DNA of 64,000 nt from Chamaecrista fasciculata (Eukaryota; Streptophyta; Magnoliopsida; Fabales; Fabaceae), in assembly GCA_003254925.1 (NCBI GenBank), contig QANZ01033471.1:62001-126000 (forward strand). The letters run 5' to 3'. The notes under the pieces were generated by a model. It did no database searches. It was not told the DNA's origin and saw only the letters and a program-made list of their open reading frames with translations. Positions 37,801 through 50,730 of this stretch are shown here, piece after piece. The translations under genes were made by a program, and so were the position numbers. Numbering within the stretch: the stretch's first letter is position 1; every line of letters begins with the position of its first letter.

Positions 37801-39992
37801 AAGCAAAGCAGATGAAGGCCGATCTAGATGAATATTTAAAGGTAATTTGTTCCTACCTTGCATTTGTGTCTTTTCCTTCCTTTAAAATATTATAGCAGAA
37901 TCTGTTTCATTCCCAGATACTGACACTTTTTTTTTTGGCAATGTTTATTATTTTCTATATCATGATTCCCTTTTCTTTGCACTATTTAATTCATGATTGT
38001 TTAATCAATTCTTCTGCAGACACGGCAGCAGGGTACTCAATTTTTGTCTGAACTAAAACAGAAGTTGCTCCTCTCATCTAATGAAGCTGCTTCTGCTGGG
38101 ACCCGGTACAATGTACCATTGATAAACTCCCTTGTGCTGTATGTTGGAATGCAGGTACTGTATTTTTCAAATTTCCACATTTGTGTTTCCCTCTTGTCTT
38201 CTTGAATTAATGAATGAACAATCACCTTTAATCAATAAAATGTTGAATTGTTTAGAGTGGTGAGTTTTTACTTGTCTAATGTGAATAGCGTTGAAATTTG
38301 ATCTCAAGCACCTTGTTTTTATGTAAGTATTTCTTTCTTTTTCGATGTTAGATTTTTAATACATTTACATAATGATCTTATGCATAAAAAGTTGACATTT
38401 TAACTTAATATATCTTGTTTCTATATTTGTTTAGGAGATTTGAAAATAATAATTTTAAAAATATTGTGAACCTAATATAAGATTTCTTCCCTTAAGTTCA
38501 AATAATTCCAAAAGGTTGAAGAGCTGGAATATTTAGATCGTCTGATGTGAATTGTTGATGTTGAGTAGGTGTGATTTTTTGGTCTTGAGTATTGGAGATC
38601 TCACTAGTTTCCTGGCCAAAAGATAAAAGATCTCACAAGTTCCTGCTTTATTGACTTGTACCTTGAGAAAATTCTCATTGTTTCTTCATTTTGGCCAATT
38701 AACTTACAGGCCATCCAGCAATTGCAGGGACGAACTCCCCATGCACAATCGGCAGCAGCAGGGGCCTTGTCTTTGTCTGTATTTTCTGTTGGTGCTGCAT
38801 TGGATATTTTCCAGACACTAATTGTGGAATTGGACACTGAGGGGCGCTACCTTTTTCTAAATGCCATTGCCAATCAACTGCGTTACCCAAATACACATAC
38901 GCATTACTTCTCTTTCATCCTTCTGTACTTGTTTGCAGAATCAAACCAGGTAGGCATAACTAACTGAGTTCTGACTCGTTTTATATGTTCAAATTATTTT
39001 AGCTCAATTCTATTGGTAAACTGCTAGTTTTGGTGCAGTAAATTACCTTGTAGTGACTTTCGTTTTGGTAGTGTCGCAAATGGTTGTAGAATGTGTTTGG
39101 TATGAGAATCTTAATTTCCCAAATGTTTGGTAACTCATTCATTGAGAAAATTTTATATCTGATTTATTATACTATGTAGCAAACAGCATTATGCCTATGC
39201 CTTTATTCCAGCTTAATTCATCTGGATTTAGTGCTTTGAGAAGTGATAATTATTATACTCTCAGCTCCTCCTTTTGATTCTAAATATTTCCCCATTCAAA
39301 TTTGCATCATCTGTTTAGATTTCTACTAGTAGCTGATGTTGAGTTTTCAAATTATTCTTATGTGACGCAGTTATAGTACTGAATAATAATGCTTGTGTTA
39401 AGTATGTTTAGATTGTTTGATACTTGCATGACTAGCATTTTCAGACTTCCTGTGCTTGCCCCTTTAATTGGAAGAATAATCTGGACGTGTCATTTAACAA
39501 GCTCCTACCCTTGTTAACCCAGACAAGTGTTAGGGTTGAGAATTTTCTTTTTTCCTGTTCTTTACACTTCCTGGCACCTAGGAATTTTAAATTTGGAGGG
39601 TATTGCATTACTTGTGCTTATTTAACTGTATTTATATTGACATGGCAGGAAATTATTCAAGAGCAAATTACAAGAGTCTTGTTAGAACGGTTAATTGTAA
39701 ATAGACCTCATCCATGGGGCCTGCTAATTACTTTCATTGAGCTGATCAAGGTAATTGTTATAGCTAGCTTTTTCTTTTTTAGTTTTCATAGAATCATTCT
39801 ATTGGAAAATTGACTCGCATTTGATTATTCTATTGTTTGCAGAACCCTAGGTATAATTTCTGGAACCGATCTTTCATCAGATGCGCACCTGAGATTGAAA
39901 AACTTTTTGAATCGGTTTCAAGATCATGTGGAGGCCCGAAACCAGTCGATGAGAGTATTGCTTCGGGTTGGGTTTCTGACAGTTCACACTGA
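19431..39992 (+). CDS. NOT1: NOT1, scaffold subunit of the CCR4-NOT complex
   Basis: Scaffold that holds the CAF1/CCR4 deadenylases, NOT2/3 and CAF40/CNOT9 for mRNA deadenylation and translational repression. 51 exons join in frame into 2410 aa, close to the length I recall for the Arabidopsis protein. Exons: 19431-19529, 20807-21104, 21326-21554, 21674-22013, 22126-22239, 22357-22485, 22564-22755, 22868-23062, 23614-23751, 23887-24006, 24093-24346, 25289-25392, 25655-25749, 25822-26061, 27420-27611, 27719-27800, 27913-27980, 28169-28314, 28618-28726, 28816-28962, 29097-29144, 29229-29357, 29450-29689, 29794-29925, 30042-30127, 30219-30324, 30670-30765, 30899-31051, 32552-32734, 32812-33035, 33118-33253, 33342-33464, 33550-33594, 33776-33853, 33970-34086, 34218-34344, 34422-34522, 34598-34735, 34888-34971, 35767-35913, 35990-36121, 36209-36238, 36343-36489, 37009-37070, 37191-37344, 37457-37648, 37737-37841, 38020-38154, 38710-38949, 39649-39750, 39843-39992. 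Domains: N-terminal HEAT region (residues 1 to about 900); CAF1-binding MIF4G from about 964 ([31 protein letters not shown]); CNOT9-binding DUF3819 at about 1281-1430 ([20 protein letters not shown]); C-terminal NOT1 domain from about 2050 ([38 protein letters not shown]). No internal stop was seen in the joined exons. Confidence 0.95.
19683..19736. repeat. Long T run with one N, in NOT1 intron 1
   Basis: An almost pure T run of about 54 bases with a single N at 19721. The same pattern occurs at 34811-34866 (N at 34851), and a G run occurs at 20490-20512 (N at 20508). All three lie in introns. They look like collapsed or unresolved homopolymers in the assembly, not biology. Confidence 0.7.
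21131..21200 (+). repeat. Short tandem repeat in NOT1 intron 2
   Basis: A 28-bp unit beginning TTTCATGTTAATCATTTTAC occurs twice, followed by a third partial copy. Purely intronic. Confidence 0.8.
31052..32551. other. Large NOT1 intron (intron 28), nothing coding recognised
   Basis: The longest NOT1 intron, 1.5 kb, between exons ending ...CTACTGATAAG and starting GCCATAAATAC. A GC-richer patch at about 31855-31960 (tggcccg-type repeats) differs from its surroundings and may be an old insertion. I could not find ends or coding capacity. Confidence 0.4.
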
Positions 39993-41114
39993 GTATCTCG
40001 TGCTTGGCCTTAGGGTTAGATTACGTACAAATGTTCATAGTTCTCTTTTTAACGCTTTACCAATTATTTGTCGTCGATACTTTTACATGTACTCCTTGTT
40101 TTTGGTTGTGCATATATGATTTCTGCATATATATTGTGACAATGAATCAATTGTTGTATCATATGGCATTTGAATAACCAATAACTGCCCTTATTCTACC
40201 TTCGCACCCTTATTTCGCAATTGAAAATACTTAAATTTCATATTAGAGAGCATCACTGTCTACTAAAGTGGAATGAGTCATGTACAATAACAATAAAAAG
40301 GACACTATTTTTATTCACAAATGTACGTAACATAACAGTTAATTCTGTTGAAACCTATGATTTTTATTTTTATAAAATAAAATAAACTGAACAAAAGTAC
40401 AGCTGCGGTCAAACTTGAGTTTTGTATTAACCAATATTCAATGCCTAGAATAACTCGTCAACTTAGTGATAAATTATAGTAATACAAACAAAGAATATAA
40501 GATATTAAGATTTTCTATATACACACTTGCCTAGTGTGTTATACATAGTTATTATGATTTGTTTGTATGCATACTGTTTTATACATAGTTATTACGTCAA
40601 GTCCTTTTTTTACCAACTAGACAACTCAACAGCCATAGCTATATCATTATTATAGGTTATTCATATAGCAACGATAAGTATAATCCCGTTTTTATTTGGT
40701 AGAAACTAGAAAGTGACAAAAGTGTCGTGCATTTCCTTACTTGGATAGTACTTTTATCATACTGAATATGCAACCATGCTCCCCAACGATTGGATCCCGT
40801 TTTTAAACTTCTAATGATACAATTACATTAAAGAAAAACTCGACGGAAAAAAATACAATATATAAAACTCAATTTTATCAATGAACCCCATTCATTTGCT
40901 TGTATGAGGATAATGCGGTTCATTATTATTATTTTTTTTTTTTGAAGAAATTTTCATCGTAGATTTTGAAGTAAATTTCAGAACACAAGCTATAGGTAGA
41001 TATGAAGTTTCTCCTATTTTGTTATAAACTGGAGAGTCAATTTTCTCATCCACTCCTATCCATTTGCATTTTACATCAGGGTTTGATAAACTAATATTGC
41101 TGTTGTCTCCAATA
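39993..41114. other. Intergenic region between NOT1 and the convergent remorin-like gene
   Basis: Holds the presumed 3'UTRs of two convergent genes (NOT1 plus, next gene minus). AT-rich. No additional gene, RNA or repeat was supported. Confidence 0.5.
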
Positions 41115-42931
41115 TTAGTGGCAGCAATTTTTTTTGGTTTCTTGCTGACACAATGCCAAGATAAATGGAGACAATATAGATTTACATGAACAGAAAACTG
41201 GAGCCACAAGAAAACTCCGTAGGTGTGTCTATGTCTGAGCTGATTGAAGCTTATGAATTCTTTTCATTGTTGACAACCTCAAGCTTACCTTCTGCATCTC
41301 TGCCTTTTCCTTCACTAAACATAGTTTCTTGTGGGTTTTTGCAGAAACCATTAGTTGTTTTCTTTCGAGGTTGTCCTGTGTCAGAAAAAAAAAATTTACA
41401 AAATGAAATAGTGGCACAAAAAAAAAAAACAAACTATGAAGTTCACGAATTCCTAATAAATTTCTTGATTTTTTCAATTAAATTTTAACAAAAATTAAAA
41501 ATTCAGTAGTCTTTTATCACTTTTTTAAAGTTCATAGGTATTTTTTACACAATAACTAAAATTCAAAGGTGTTTTATGCATTTTAGCATAGGTTTTAACA
41601 CTTTTATCATGTAGTTTACGTACCTGAACTTTCTCCACCTCCTCCATAGCCTTCAAAATTTGCTGCAACTCCCAATCATTTATAGCAGCTTCCTTCTTTC
41701 TCATCCTATCAAAGCATACACATATTAACGAAAATACTCATGTCAATGCCTCTATATATCTATCACACATACAAGTTTTTTCTGCTCTTTCTCCTTACCT
41801 TTCAATCAGTTTAGCATGCTTGGCTTTCTTCCGTGCATCCCTCTTAGCTTCCAGCTTCTCCCTTTTGACTCCATTCAAGTATGCATCACAAGGTTCCCGC
41901 TGGACTCGGTATTCAGGATTTTCTTCTCTAATTGAAGGCAATGTCATGTTATAAAGTGAAGGCATAGGAAAGGATTTTCGCACTGGTGACAAGCTCAATT
42001 TGTCATGTGGGTTTTTATTCCTGTGGGAGTTATCAGTTTCTGATGCAGAATTGGAAAGAATGTGCGTCAGTCAGATCAGGAAATAAACTACCCAAATTCC
42101 AAAAAGAAATGGAAGTAGAGAGAGAGAGAGAGAGTGATTTAGAGCCAGACCTACAAGATGACTGTGAGTTTGAAAATTGGGTTGTTTACAAAATTTATTG
42201 GCGTGTTCCAACCAGTCATCTATGTCAGAGAAGCATGTGGAGGTGTTATTGTCATTAGAGGGGTTGCCACAGCTCTGAGAATTCAAGGTCAAACACACAC
42301 GTTGTGAGTCCCTAATTTGCCTTCACTTTACATGTATCAAATCAATCGCTCTATATATAGTATTATATCAACAAATATCCTCAAGAATCTAAAATGAATG
42401 AACATCCTCAAGAACCTAGAAAGGGGATCAAGAACCACAATAAGGAAATTCAAGACGCCAATGCAACATTTCAGAGTAAATCCAAGAACAACAGAAGGTT
42501 GAAGCTAGCTAGGGTCAAGGAATTAGAGCAGAATTAACCAACATTCATTTCCGAATTTCGCAATCGGAACAACAAATTAGGACATACATAAAGATTAAAT
42601 TCCAAAAGGAAAGAAAGAAGAGAATAGAATATACCTGGTTTCTTGGGACAGAGTATAATTCGGATTTGTATGAGGCAGATTCTGGCAAAGCCGCCATGAG
42701 AGCACTCATACTCCATTGAGGCTGATCAGAGGTTGTGGGCGAAGAAGAAGACGACGAAGGCGAAGAAGACGAAGGTGAATAATGCCATTGACGGCATTGG
42801 TGAGTGTCAGAGAGAGGCACGTAATAGGCGTTGTGAGAAGAAGCTTTACCTTTGTTGATCTTCATCTTCGGAATCGGAAGGTTTCCACTTCCCCTACAAG
42901 ACTTGAACGTTACCTTCTGCTCTTCTTCCAT
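41115..42931 (-). CDS. Remorin-like C-terminal domain protein, six exons
   Basis: Exons on minus: 42931-42635, 42274-42151, 42039-41799, 41705-41624, 41375-41289 and 41144-41115, all GT-AG and in frame, giving about 286 aa. The fourth exon could instead start at 41699, dropping two residues. Residues 1-200 are polar and low-complexity, with a serine run (SSSSPSSSSSSP) and the segment DIDDWLEHANKF. The last 90 residues form a Lys/Glu/Ala-rich predicted coiled coil with NDWELQQILKAMEEVEKVQ and LVKEKAEMQK, the spacing seen in Remorin_C domains. The protein ends KKNCCH, so the two cysteines could be an S-acylation anchor like that of remorins at the plasma membrane. The last exon is tiny and the least certain. 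The family call is by pattern only; it may be a generic coiled-coil protein. Confidence 0.6.
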
Positions 42932-44245
42932 ATTTTCTTGCTTGCGTCCTTAATTCACTTCTACTTTTTGCTTTCTATACTATACATATTACTCTTTTTC
43001 CTCATTTCAATTCATATCAAGATTTTCGATATATCCACAATTTCCACATTATGCGCTCAATTGCTTCCATTTTTTAAGTTAGACTTCAAATTGCTCCCTT
43101 ATCTCTCATTTATTTTAGATTCGTCCTATATGTTTTTATGGTGTTTCAAATTGGTCACAAAAGTATTAAATGTTATATTTATCTTATTTCAAGCTCTAAT
43201 ATGACGAATCTAAAACTACAAATTTCTTTTAACGAGTACTTTGTAACCATCAACAAATAAGGTCAAATTAAATCTCAAAAGTAAATAATTCGTTTTATCG
43301 TCAAACAAGTAAAATTGGTCATATCTCTCTTGTTTCGAGTCTGAATACGATGAGTTCGAAATTACGTGTTAATTCTTGAAAAATTATTTCGAAATTACGT
43401 GTTAATTCTTGAAAAATTATTTCTCTATCTAGTTAAGATTGTTAACAAATAAGATCAAATCACGTATTTTTTGAATCAATTTGAAACATCATGGACCAGT
43501 TTTACAAATTTGCATGTAATTATCTGCTGCTTGTTCAGCAGTACAGGAATGTATCTTATTATCATAATTAATATAATTTTATTGATTAGAAAGTAAGTAT
43601 TCTATCATATTATTTTTCATATTTTTTCTTGAAATCCTCTTTCTTAACAACATTTATATTATATTAAATTTTCAAGTTAAACTATATATATGTACTCTTC
43701 TTATAATGTATTTAAATAGAAGAAATGGGATAAATTAAAAGTAAATTAATTTATACTTGCATAACTATTTATACTGCATGTTCAACATTACATAATGCTT
43801 ACACAGTTACACTATTTATACTTGCATAACTTAGTAAGATTATAATTACGTTATACCTAAATAGATTCGTATAAAAACATTGTGTTACAATTAAAATTAA
43901 GCAAAACATACTTCTCCTGTTGCACCAAAACTATTTATTAAATTAAGGCTTGATTTGGAAGAATGATTTGAAAGTGGTGTAAAATGAGATGAAACAAAAT
44001 GAATTGCAAATCATTCTAAATTATTCAAATATGATCATTTTCTTTAAACCCTCCAAGGATTTAAAATGATTTAAGAATGAGAGCAAAGACAAATGTTTCC
44101 CAAACAAAAGCAATATGAAAGAACACTAAAAAGGAAACGACGTTCCTAATATTATAATCCAAATTCCACTAAATAACATGGCTATGTTTATAGTTCATAA
44201 TCCGAACAAATCACACTAAACTTGTTATCCTGCTGTCAGTACTCT
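42932..44245. other. Intergenic region upstream of the remorin-like gene
   Basis: AT-rich. A tandem duplication of about 30 bp (unit TCGAAATTACGTGTTAATTC...) lies at 43355-43423. At 43948-44111 a stretch begins GGCTTGATTTGG and ends CCAAACAAAAGC, which may be a small degraded MITE. No gene seen. Confidence 0.4.
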
Positions 44246-44494
44246 CTAAGCCTCTCTTCGCACAAAATATAGTTTACCCATAACATGAAGAACGGCAACA
44301 AATGCTATGAAGCCAATGCTCATCACAAGAACCACATTTGGTGAGATCTTGAGTCCAGGAGCATCATCAGTGTAAAATTGAAGCATAGTCCCGGCTGCAC
44401 CTCCGGCAGCCCCACCACCGGTTGTTCTCCTCCTGCGCATGCTAGCAGTTGCTGCTGCACTTCCTCTTGGGGGAGCTGTTCCACCTAAAGCCAT
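44246..44494 (-). CDS. SEC61B: Protein transport protein Sec61 subunit beta
   Basis: 82-aa tail-anchored subunit of the ER Sec61 translocon, which supports co-translational protein import. The N-terminus is cytosolic and Ala/Gly/Arg-rich ([18 protein letters not shown], then [14 protein letters not shown]), followed by the family motif [21 protein letters not shown] single membrane helix occupies about residues 53-72, with a short tail KLYFVRREA. This length is normal. I chose the ATG at 44494 over one 51 nt upstream because the upstream part is not Sec61-like and a 3' splice site (tttgtttcag) lies just before AAAATGG. The coding part is intronless and the 5'UTR has an intron. Confidence 0.95.
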   Translation of the reverse strand: MALGGTAPPRGSAAATASMRRRRTTGGGAAGGAAGTMLQFYTDDAPGLKISPNVVLVMSIGFIAFVAVLHVMGKLYFVRREA

Positions 44495-44499
44495 TTTCT

Positions 44500-45520
44500 G
44501 AAACAAACAATCAATCAAAGATTGGATCATTAAGTTGTTAAACATGCATATGCAGTTAAATTCTCTACATCAGAGATATAGAGAAGTTAAGCTGTTCAAA
44601 GCTCAAAAGTTATATTATGCCCCACTGGTTTACTTCCTCAAAATCTAAAAGGAACAGCTAACATCAAAGGATAAAGAGCAATGCATAACCAACAGAGATG
44701 AGGTTATTGCACTTTCAAGTTTCAACCTCTGTTTGCTCAAACATTATTGTAGATCTTTACTACAATCAAATACCGGAACCAAATGCAGAAAAATAGTTCT
44801 CTTTTTACACTAGGAAAGCCTGGATGAGGAGGTTTGCATCCGGCTCAATCCTCAGGACTGAATCAAAACAAGCATTTTTTTTATTTTAGGATTCATTATA
44901 CATATTGCATCAAAAAGTGAAGAATACAAGGGAAAACTTCACAGAAAGACTATTTAGATATAGCTATCTTAGCCAACTAACTAACCCATTGTATTTAGAA
45001 CAGTTACGAATCGACTGAGGAAAATCTTCATTGATTCACCAGCATGCATAGACACGTCTGCTTACTAAATTTCCACGCTACTACTCAATTAGACAATGAA
45101 AATCCCTTTTCAATCAGTAAGAAACAAATAACAATTGAATCCACAAAATCGAGCCCCTCACAAAAAGAATTCAAGATCAGCGTTGACGAACTGAAAAAAA
45201 CAAGATCTAATCCAACTCTGGATAAGCGAAATCAACGCACGAAAACAATAATCATTACAGTACAGATTTACGAGAAACTTCATTCAAGTAGAAGATCGAC
45301 GGCATAAATCTTCAATTAAAAACCCTAAGTTTATAAAAAGGAGCTAAAATTTACAATTGTGATCGAACAACACACGAAAAAGAAATTTGAGAATGATAAG
45401 AAGAAAAGTGAATAGAACCTGAAGGTGAAGGCGAATTCAAGTAAATCGAAGTTGGAGATCTGAGACAGAATTTGGTCACAATGAAGTAAAACCCTCTTTG
45501 AGTCTTTCAGTTTTTGCTGA
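44500..45520 (-). other. 5'UTR intron and first non-coding exon of Sec61 beta
   Basis: A donor CTTCAG|GTTCTATT at about 45418 (minus) and the acceptor just before the coding ATG define a 5'UTR intron of roughly 0.9 kb. A non-coding first exon of about 100 nt precedes it. An open frame on the plus strand at 45044-45307 is judged spurious. Leader introns are common in plant housekeeping genes. Confidence 0.6.
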
Positions 45521-45574
45521 AATTCGACGATGCTTCAAAACTGAAACTTGAAACGTGAAAAACGGCATCGTTTA

Positions 45575-45583
45575 TTATATATA
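45575..45583 (-). promoter_or_regulatory. TATA box of the Sec61 beta gene
   Basis: TATATATAA on the minus strand, just upstream of the proposed first exon. Confidence 0.45.
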
Positions 45584-45659
45584 GAGAAGGCTTTGTGTTG
45601 ATGTCAGATTCCGAGTCCCAATAGGAATAGCACTACACGCAGAACTCACCAATCGGTTT

Positions 45660-48600
45660 CTGCCATGTAGGATTTTCACTAATTTAACTTTGAAAACTTA
45701 AATAAATCAATAATTCAACTTTTAAAAGATTATAATTTTTTAATTTAATTTATAAAAGTTAAAATTATAAAATCACGAAAAGATACTGTCACAATCAATT
45801 AATTTATTAATTATAATTTAAAATAGTTTTTAAATTTTATTATTATTAACATATTTAAAATAATTTACAAAATTCTAAGATACGATATTGTCAGTATTTT
45901 CTTTTCAAATCTTATATAGAATTATTGTCTAATAAAATTGTGATGGAATTGCGATTTTACAAACAAGATTGAATATTGTAAAATAAAAAAAATCAATTTT
46001 TTATTTATTTAAAAAATTTTAAACACTATATATATATATATTTGAAAGAAAACACTATATATTTTTAATATAAAGAATTACTTGTACCAAAAAATAAATA
46101 GTAATGACTTAATCCTTATGATATATTTACAAGAAAATATATTATTAAGATCCTTCAAATGTAAAAAGAGTTTGAACTTTGAATATTTTTGAACTTAACT
46201 TAGAATATATTTTCTTTTATGATTAATTGATGGTGAAAATAAATGTTTAAAAGTAGAAAATGAAATATTTGAAATTCAACGTGTGAAAAATATTAGTATA
46301 TTACATCTTTTGGCACTATTTTAAAATTTATGATGATATATTGATATGGGAGACGATGTCATAGAAGATGATGATGATAACTATTATATAATAAATGAAT
46401 TTGATAACTAGATATATTTATTTTATATATTTAATATATTATGTATGAATATTAGTTTTTTTGCTTTTATGAATAAATTTTGTGTAGATATTTAAAATAT
46501 ATTATGTTATTGTATATATATATTATTTATTAAAAGTAATAGGACTTTACAATTCGCAATCCTATCTTATTATTTGATCAATCTTATACATTTATTTGGG
46601 CCAAAAAAAAATCTTATACATTTATTTTTTTTTATTTTAGCTAAAATCTCAATGTTGATGAGATTAATTAATACTATATTTAGCTATTGATATTAACTAT
46701 TATATTTATTGCTATATCCAAATAAATATATGAATAAAAGTATGTTAAATTAAACATTTGTTTTGTAATGAATTTTTGGTTTAACTGTTGGTTTTGTAAT
46801 GAAACAAAAGTTGTTACACATTCTCTTTTTGGCATTCAAAAAATTATTTAACATAATAGACAACAGTTCTGGTGTTCATTATTTGCAAAGAAAACCAGTT
46901 TTTCATATCTTGAAAAGGATGCTCTCTTCCTAAATTTAATTTAGTATTCCATTTCTATATTTTATTAGTATTAGAAGTTATCTTTCTTGGTGTTGTCAAC
47001 AACATGTTTACCATGAAACTTCTCGCATATCAGAAAAGAAATGTTCGTCCTACATACATGTAGATGTCATAGACTCTCCCAAAAATTTGCTGAAACATTC
47101 AATGTTTTTTGACATATATGCTCAGATCTAAATCAAGATCTAATATTGAAATAGAATCTCTCACAAAGGAATGACTAAAACCAGAAATAGATCTGGATAA
47201 AACCACCACTAGAAGAAAGACTGAAGATCCGACTTATTCAATAAAATAACCTAAAATAAGAGATGAAAAGTATGGAGAAATTGCAATTAATACAATCTCT
47301 CCCTATAAAACTTAGAATTAAAAAGAACCTGTGCGAAACGAAGATGCAGCGGCCGGTGTGGAGCGAAGATGCAGCGGTTTCTTACACATAACTTGGACCG
47401 TACAAAAAAGAGATTTCATTCGTGAAAAATGGTTGGACTTAACCCAAAAAATGTTGGACCTTTCTTGACAAACTTGCTATTTTTTTTGGGGGGGTCTTTA
47501 ACTCTTTATTTTTTAAGGAGAATCTCATTTGCACTCAAATATTAATACTCTATTCATTAATAGACACTTCTCAACAATATATTGTTATTTAATTATTATT
47601 AATTAATATATTGAATTATCTTTTAAAAGTTAAACAATATCTTATTCTTCTTTAAAATATTGCATACAAAATTTTTTAAAAATTATAATGAATTTAAATC
47701 TAAACACTTTTGGCACGGTGTATGGCTAGAAAACGAATACCCTGAACTTTAAGCTCTTGAAATTTCTGTGTAATTCAAGAAATCTCAACCGTCCACTTGA
47801 TCCAACACTCCACCATTTGCCACATCATCAAGGAACCAAAACCGCATTGCCCTTTTTTTTTTGTTTTTTCCTCTGTGATTTCACTTGACGCCATCTCTCT
47901 TCTACTTATTTGGAACAACGGCAGCGAGACTCTCTGGCAGCAAAATTTCCTCCACTTGCTGGGAGAGTCAAGGACGTCGGGTGGTGGAGCAAACAATGGA
48001 TTACGATGGCAACGACGATCAGAATAGATAAAATTGAATGTGATAATATCTTTCTCGTTTTAAGTTTGATTGTGACAAGTTTGCAAATACGAAGTATTCT
48101 TGACAAATCATTTTGTTCAGATGATGTCATAAATAAAAAAGGTAAAATTGAATTCCAAAAATTGATCTCTCGTTTCACAGTAGAAAAAATAAAGTTGATC
48201 ATATATATTCATTTCAAACCCAATTATATGTGTTATCATACGAGACCAATTTGGAACTTTGGCCTTTTGTTATATATTATGTTAATATTATATGATTTTA
48301 AGATATAAAAGATTCCAAAAACGTAACATATAATATACTATATAACGATAATTGAGCCAATATACTAACTAACGTAAATACTTCATTTTATTTCTTGTTT
48401 GTAGAACATCAAAGATTATTCTTCTTCCCATTTTTTTTTGTAAAGGGTTATTAGTGGCTCTGGTATAATATTATTGCGCACTCAAATAATTGTGAAACAA
48501 GTTTTCATGTGAGGACATGCATTAATTAATAAACAGTCCTGCAAAACACGGTTTCCACTCAATCATGTGTGGGTCAGATATGTTTCTATATATTCATCTC

Positions 48601-48935
48601 ATTCCACTAAAAAATCTGAGATACCACTACAAATTTTCACATCAAACTATTTCATCTGATATTGATTTTGCCATGAATATTATTGTCCTAAAAGAAAATA
48701 CGTTCATTTTCAGATTGAATTTTCTTTGATCATTTATTGATGTCGATGCAAAGTTATACACATTGCTTTGTTTTTGGTATACATGACAGCACATAATCTA
48801 ATAATTTAATAAATGCTCCCTCTCCCTCTATTTTGATATACTTTTTTTTTCAAAAAAAATTACATTCATATCCAAATTCCATAAATAACACACACATGGT
48901 GATCATGTTGGAGTAAAAGTTTTATTATTTTTTAT
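45660..48935. other. AT-rich intergenic region
   Basis: No gene supported. AT microsatellites at about 46027-46042 and 46510-46525. The stretch at about 46999-47080 resembles 62173-62260 at the nucleotide level (GTTGTCAACAA, GTTTACCAT, AGAAATG, TGTAGATGTCAT in the same order), suggesting an old shared repeat. A 13-bp direct repeat GAAGATGCAGCGG lies near 47340-47380. A GC-richer stretch at 47790-48027 has short overlapping open frames but nothing recognisable. Confidence 0.4.
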
Positions 48936-49345
48936 AGGTCAAAATGTACTTTTAGTCCCATAACTTTTGCTCAGGTATCAATTTGGTCTCATATCTTTTG
49001 TTTAGGTTGCAAATTTAGTCTTGTGTCACTTTTGGTCCCATATGTTTTGGTCAAGTTGTAAAATTGATCATATATCTTTGTAAAATGTTCCATCATCAAT
49101 CTAACATATCTCAAAAAGATGTGGGACTAATTCTACACCTGATCCAAAGATATGAAACTGATATAATTATGCAACCTAACAAAAAGATACGAACCAGACC
49201 CAAAGATGTAGGACCAAAAGTACAACACGGGATCAAATTTTCAACCTAAGTAAAAAATATGGGACCAAAAGTGCAACAAATAAAAATTATGGGACCAAAT
49301 TGAGACCTTAACAAAAGTTATGGAGCCAAAAGTTCATTTTGACCT
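48936..49345. mobile_element. 410-bp TIR MITE upstream of the bHLH gene
   Basis: Starts AGGTCAAAATGTACTTTTAG and ends with the near-inverse CTTTTGG...GAACTTTTGGCTCC read in reverse; outermost bases AGGTCAAAATG and CATTTTGACCT pair exactly. The interior repeats the phrase TGGTCCCATA / TATGGGACCA several times in inverted orientation. No target duplication long enough to assign a superfamily. No coding capacity. Confidence 0.8.
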
Positions 49346-50715
49346 TATTTATAAATGTCACCTCATGATTATATAGATCAAAATTTCAATATTGGTGTTT
49401 AATAAAAAAAATTTTGATTGTGAACGCAACAAATATTGAGATTTGACTATAACCTGTTTGTTATACCAATTCCAGTATACTACTACTGGAGGTACAGTTA
49501 CTTTAAAAGTAATTGAAAATTGGATCATTGAATAAGGCTTTCTTTTTTAACAAAAGAAACACTTTTATAAAAATGATATTAAGTTTTGAAAATCTATATA
49601 TTATATATATAAACTTTGTGGAAAGTATTATATATTCCTCTCCAACATTGTTGTGCTCGATCATAAGCTACAAGTTGAACTGCTCATTCTCCACATCTCC
49701 ATTTTTGTTTTTCCTTTGGATTTAAAAAAAGATCTGAGAAGTAAAGTTTTATTTGGATATTATTCAAAAGATAGGTTACCTATGTAATTTTTGGTGGTGG
49801 ATCTATATATCTATTATCTATGTACGAGTAAAGTAGGTGAAAAGACAAAAGGATTCCACACTTTAGGTGATTCCCTAATTTAGCCAAGTCTCTTGTGAGT
49901 GCCATATTATATTATATATATTACATGCATCTCTCAATATGTAACTCTTTCTTTATTCTCTTTGTGCTACTTGTTCTTCGTTGGCAAGTGCAAAGAAAAT
50001 GACTAGCTACCACTTTTTCAGTAATAACTCATTTTGAGTTTTGACTCTTCTCGCATTTAAAGCTACCTCCAAACAAATTAAGCAACCATCCAAATTCCAA
50101 ATAATTCATACTTACGCTCTTGTGTGTTTAATTCTTTATAATTAATATCAACAAGATAAGAAAGAATGTTTGATACTCTAATTTTTCATAAATAAAATAT
50201 TAATTTCAAAATTTATTAAAAATATTTCCACTAAAAATAAAATCTCCCAACTCAAACAAAAATATCTATGATTAATAATCATATATTTTTATTGAATAGA
50301 TATGCAAGTTAGTATTAGAAAAATGACAAGTCAATTCTTCAAAAGCTAATTTATAGTTTATACACTTTAATATCTAAATATGGTATAATCAATTTAATTC
50401 AATCATTTCCTCCTTTAAAATTAGTTTATGAAATATATGGATTGAATGAACTAAAATGTGTTTATTTCTCAATATAATACTATCTTTAATTTCTCTCTCC
50501 AATATTGTTGTAAAATAGGATGTACCCTTTTATACCCTTTTTAATTTTCTATAGGCGTCTCCTCTCTCTCCTCCCCCACTACTACAATATAGATTCTGAT
50601 ATTCCCAATCTTTCTTTATTGTTGACTATTGCCACCATAAGTGTTTCATTATTTGTGAACCAAGCACTACATATATAGATAGATACTCTACTCTCTCCTC
50701 TTCCTTCACATATTA
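49346..50715. other. Intergenic and upstream region of the bHLH gene
   Basis: AT-rich with CT-rich stretches near 50560-50580 and 50690-50710. It may hold distal regulatory sites, but no light-response element was identified with any confidence. Confidence 0.4.
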
Positions 50716-50720
50716 ATATA

Positions 50721-50730
50721 TATATATAAA
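50721..50730 (+). promoter_or_regulatory. TATA box of the UNE10/PIF8-like gene
   Basis: TATATATAAA followed by CCCCACATTC, about 150 bp before the start codon. The sequence between is CT-rich, typical of a plant 5'UTR. Confidence 0.6.

Noticed and set aside
40892..41209. 105-aa minus-strand frame overlapping the last exon of the remorin-like gene
   Set aside because: The splice-consistent phase uses another frame, and the long frame runs into low-complexity Lys/Asn sequence in the 3'UTR.
45044..45307. 87-aa plus-strand open frame upstream of Sec61 beta
   Set aside because: It overlaps the 5'UTR intron of Sec61 beta on the other strand and has no family features.
47797..48308. Overlapping open frames on both strands near 47.8-48.3 kb, possible small gene
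   Set aside because: No recognisable motif, no clear splice structure, and coding-like composition only over about 200 bp.
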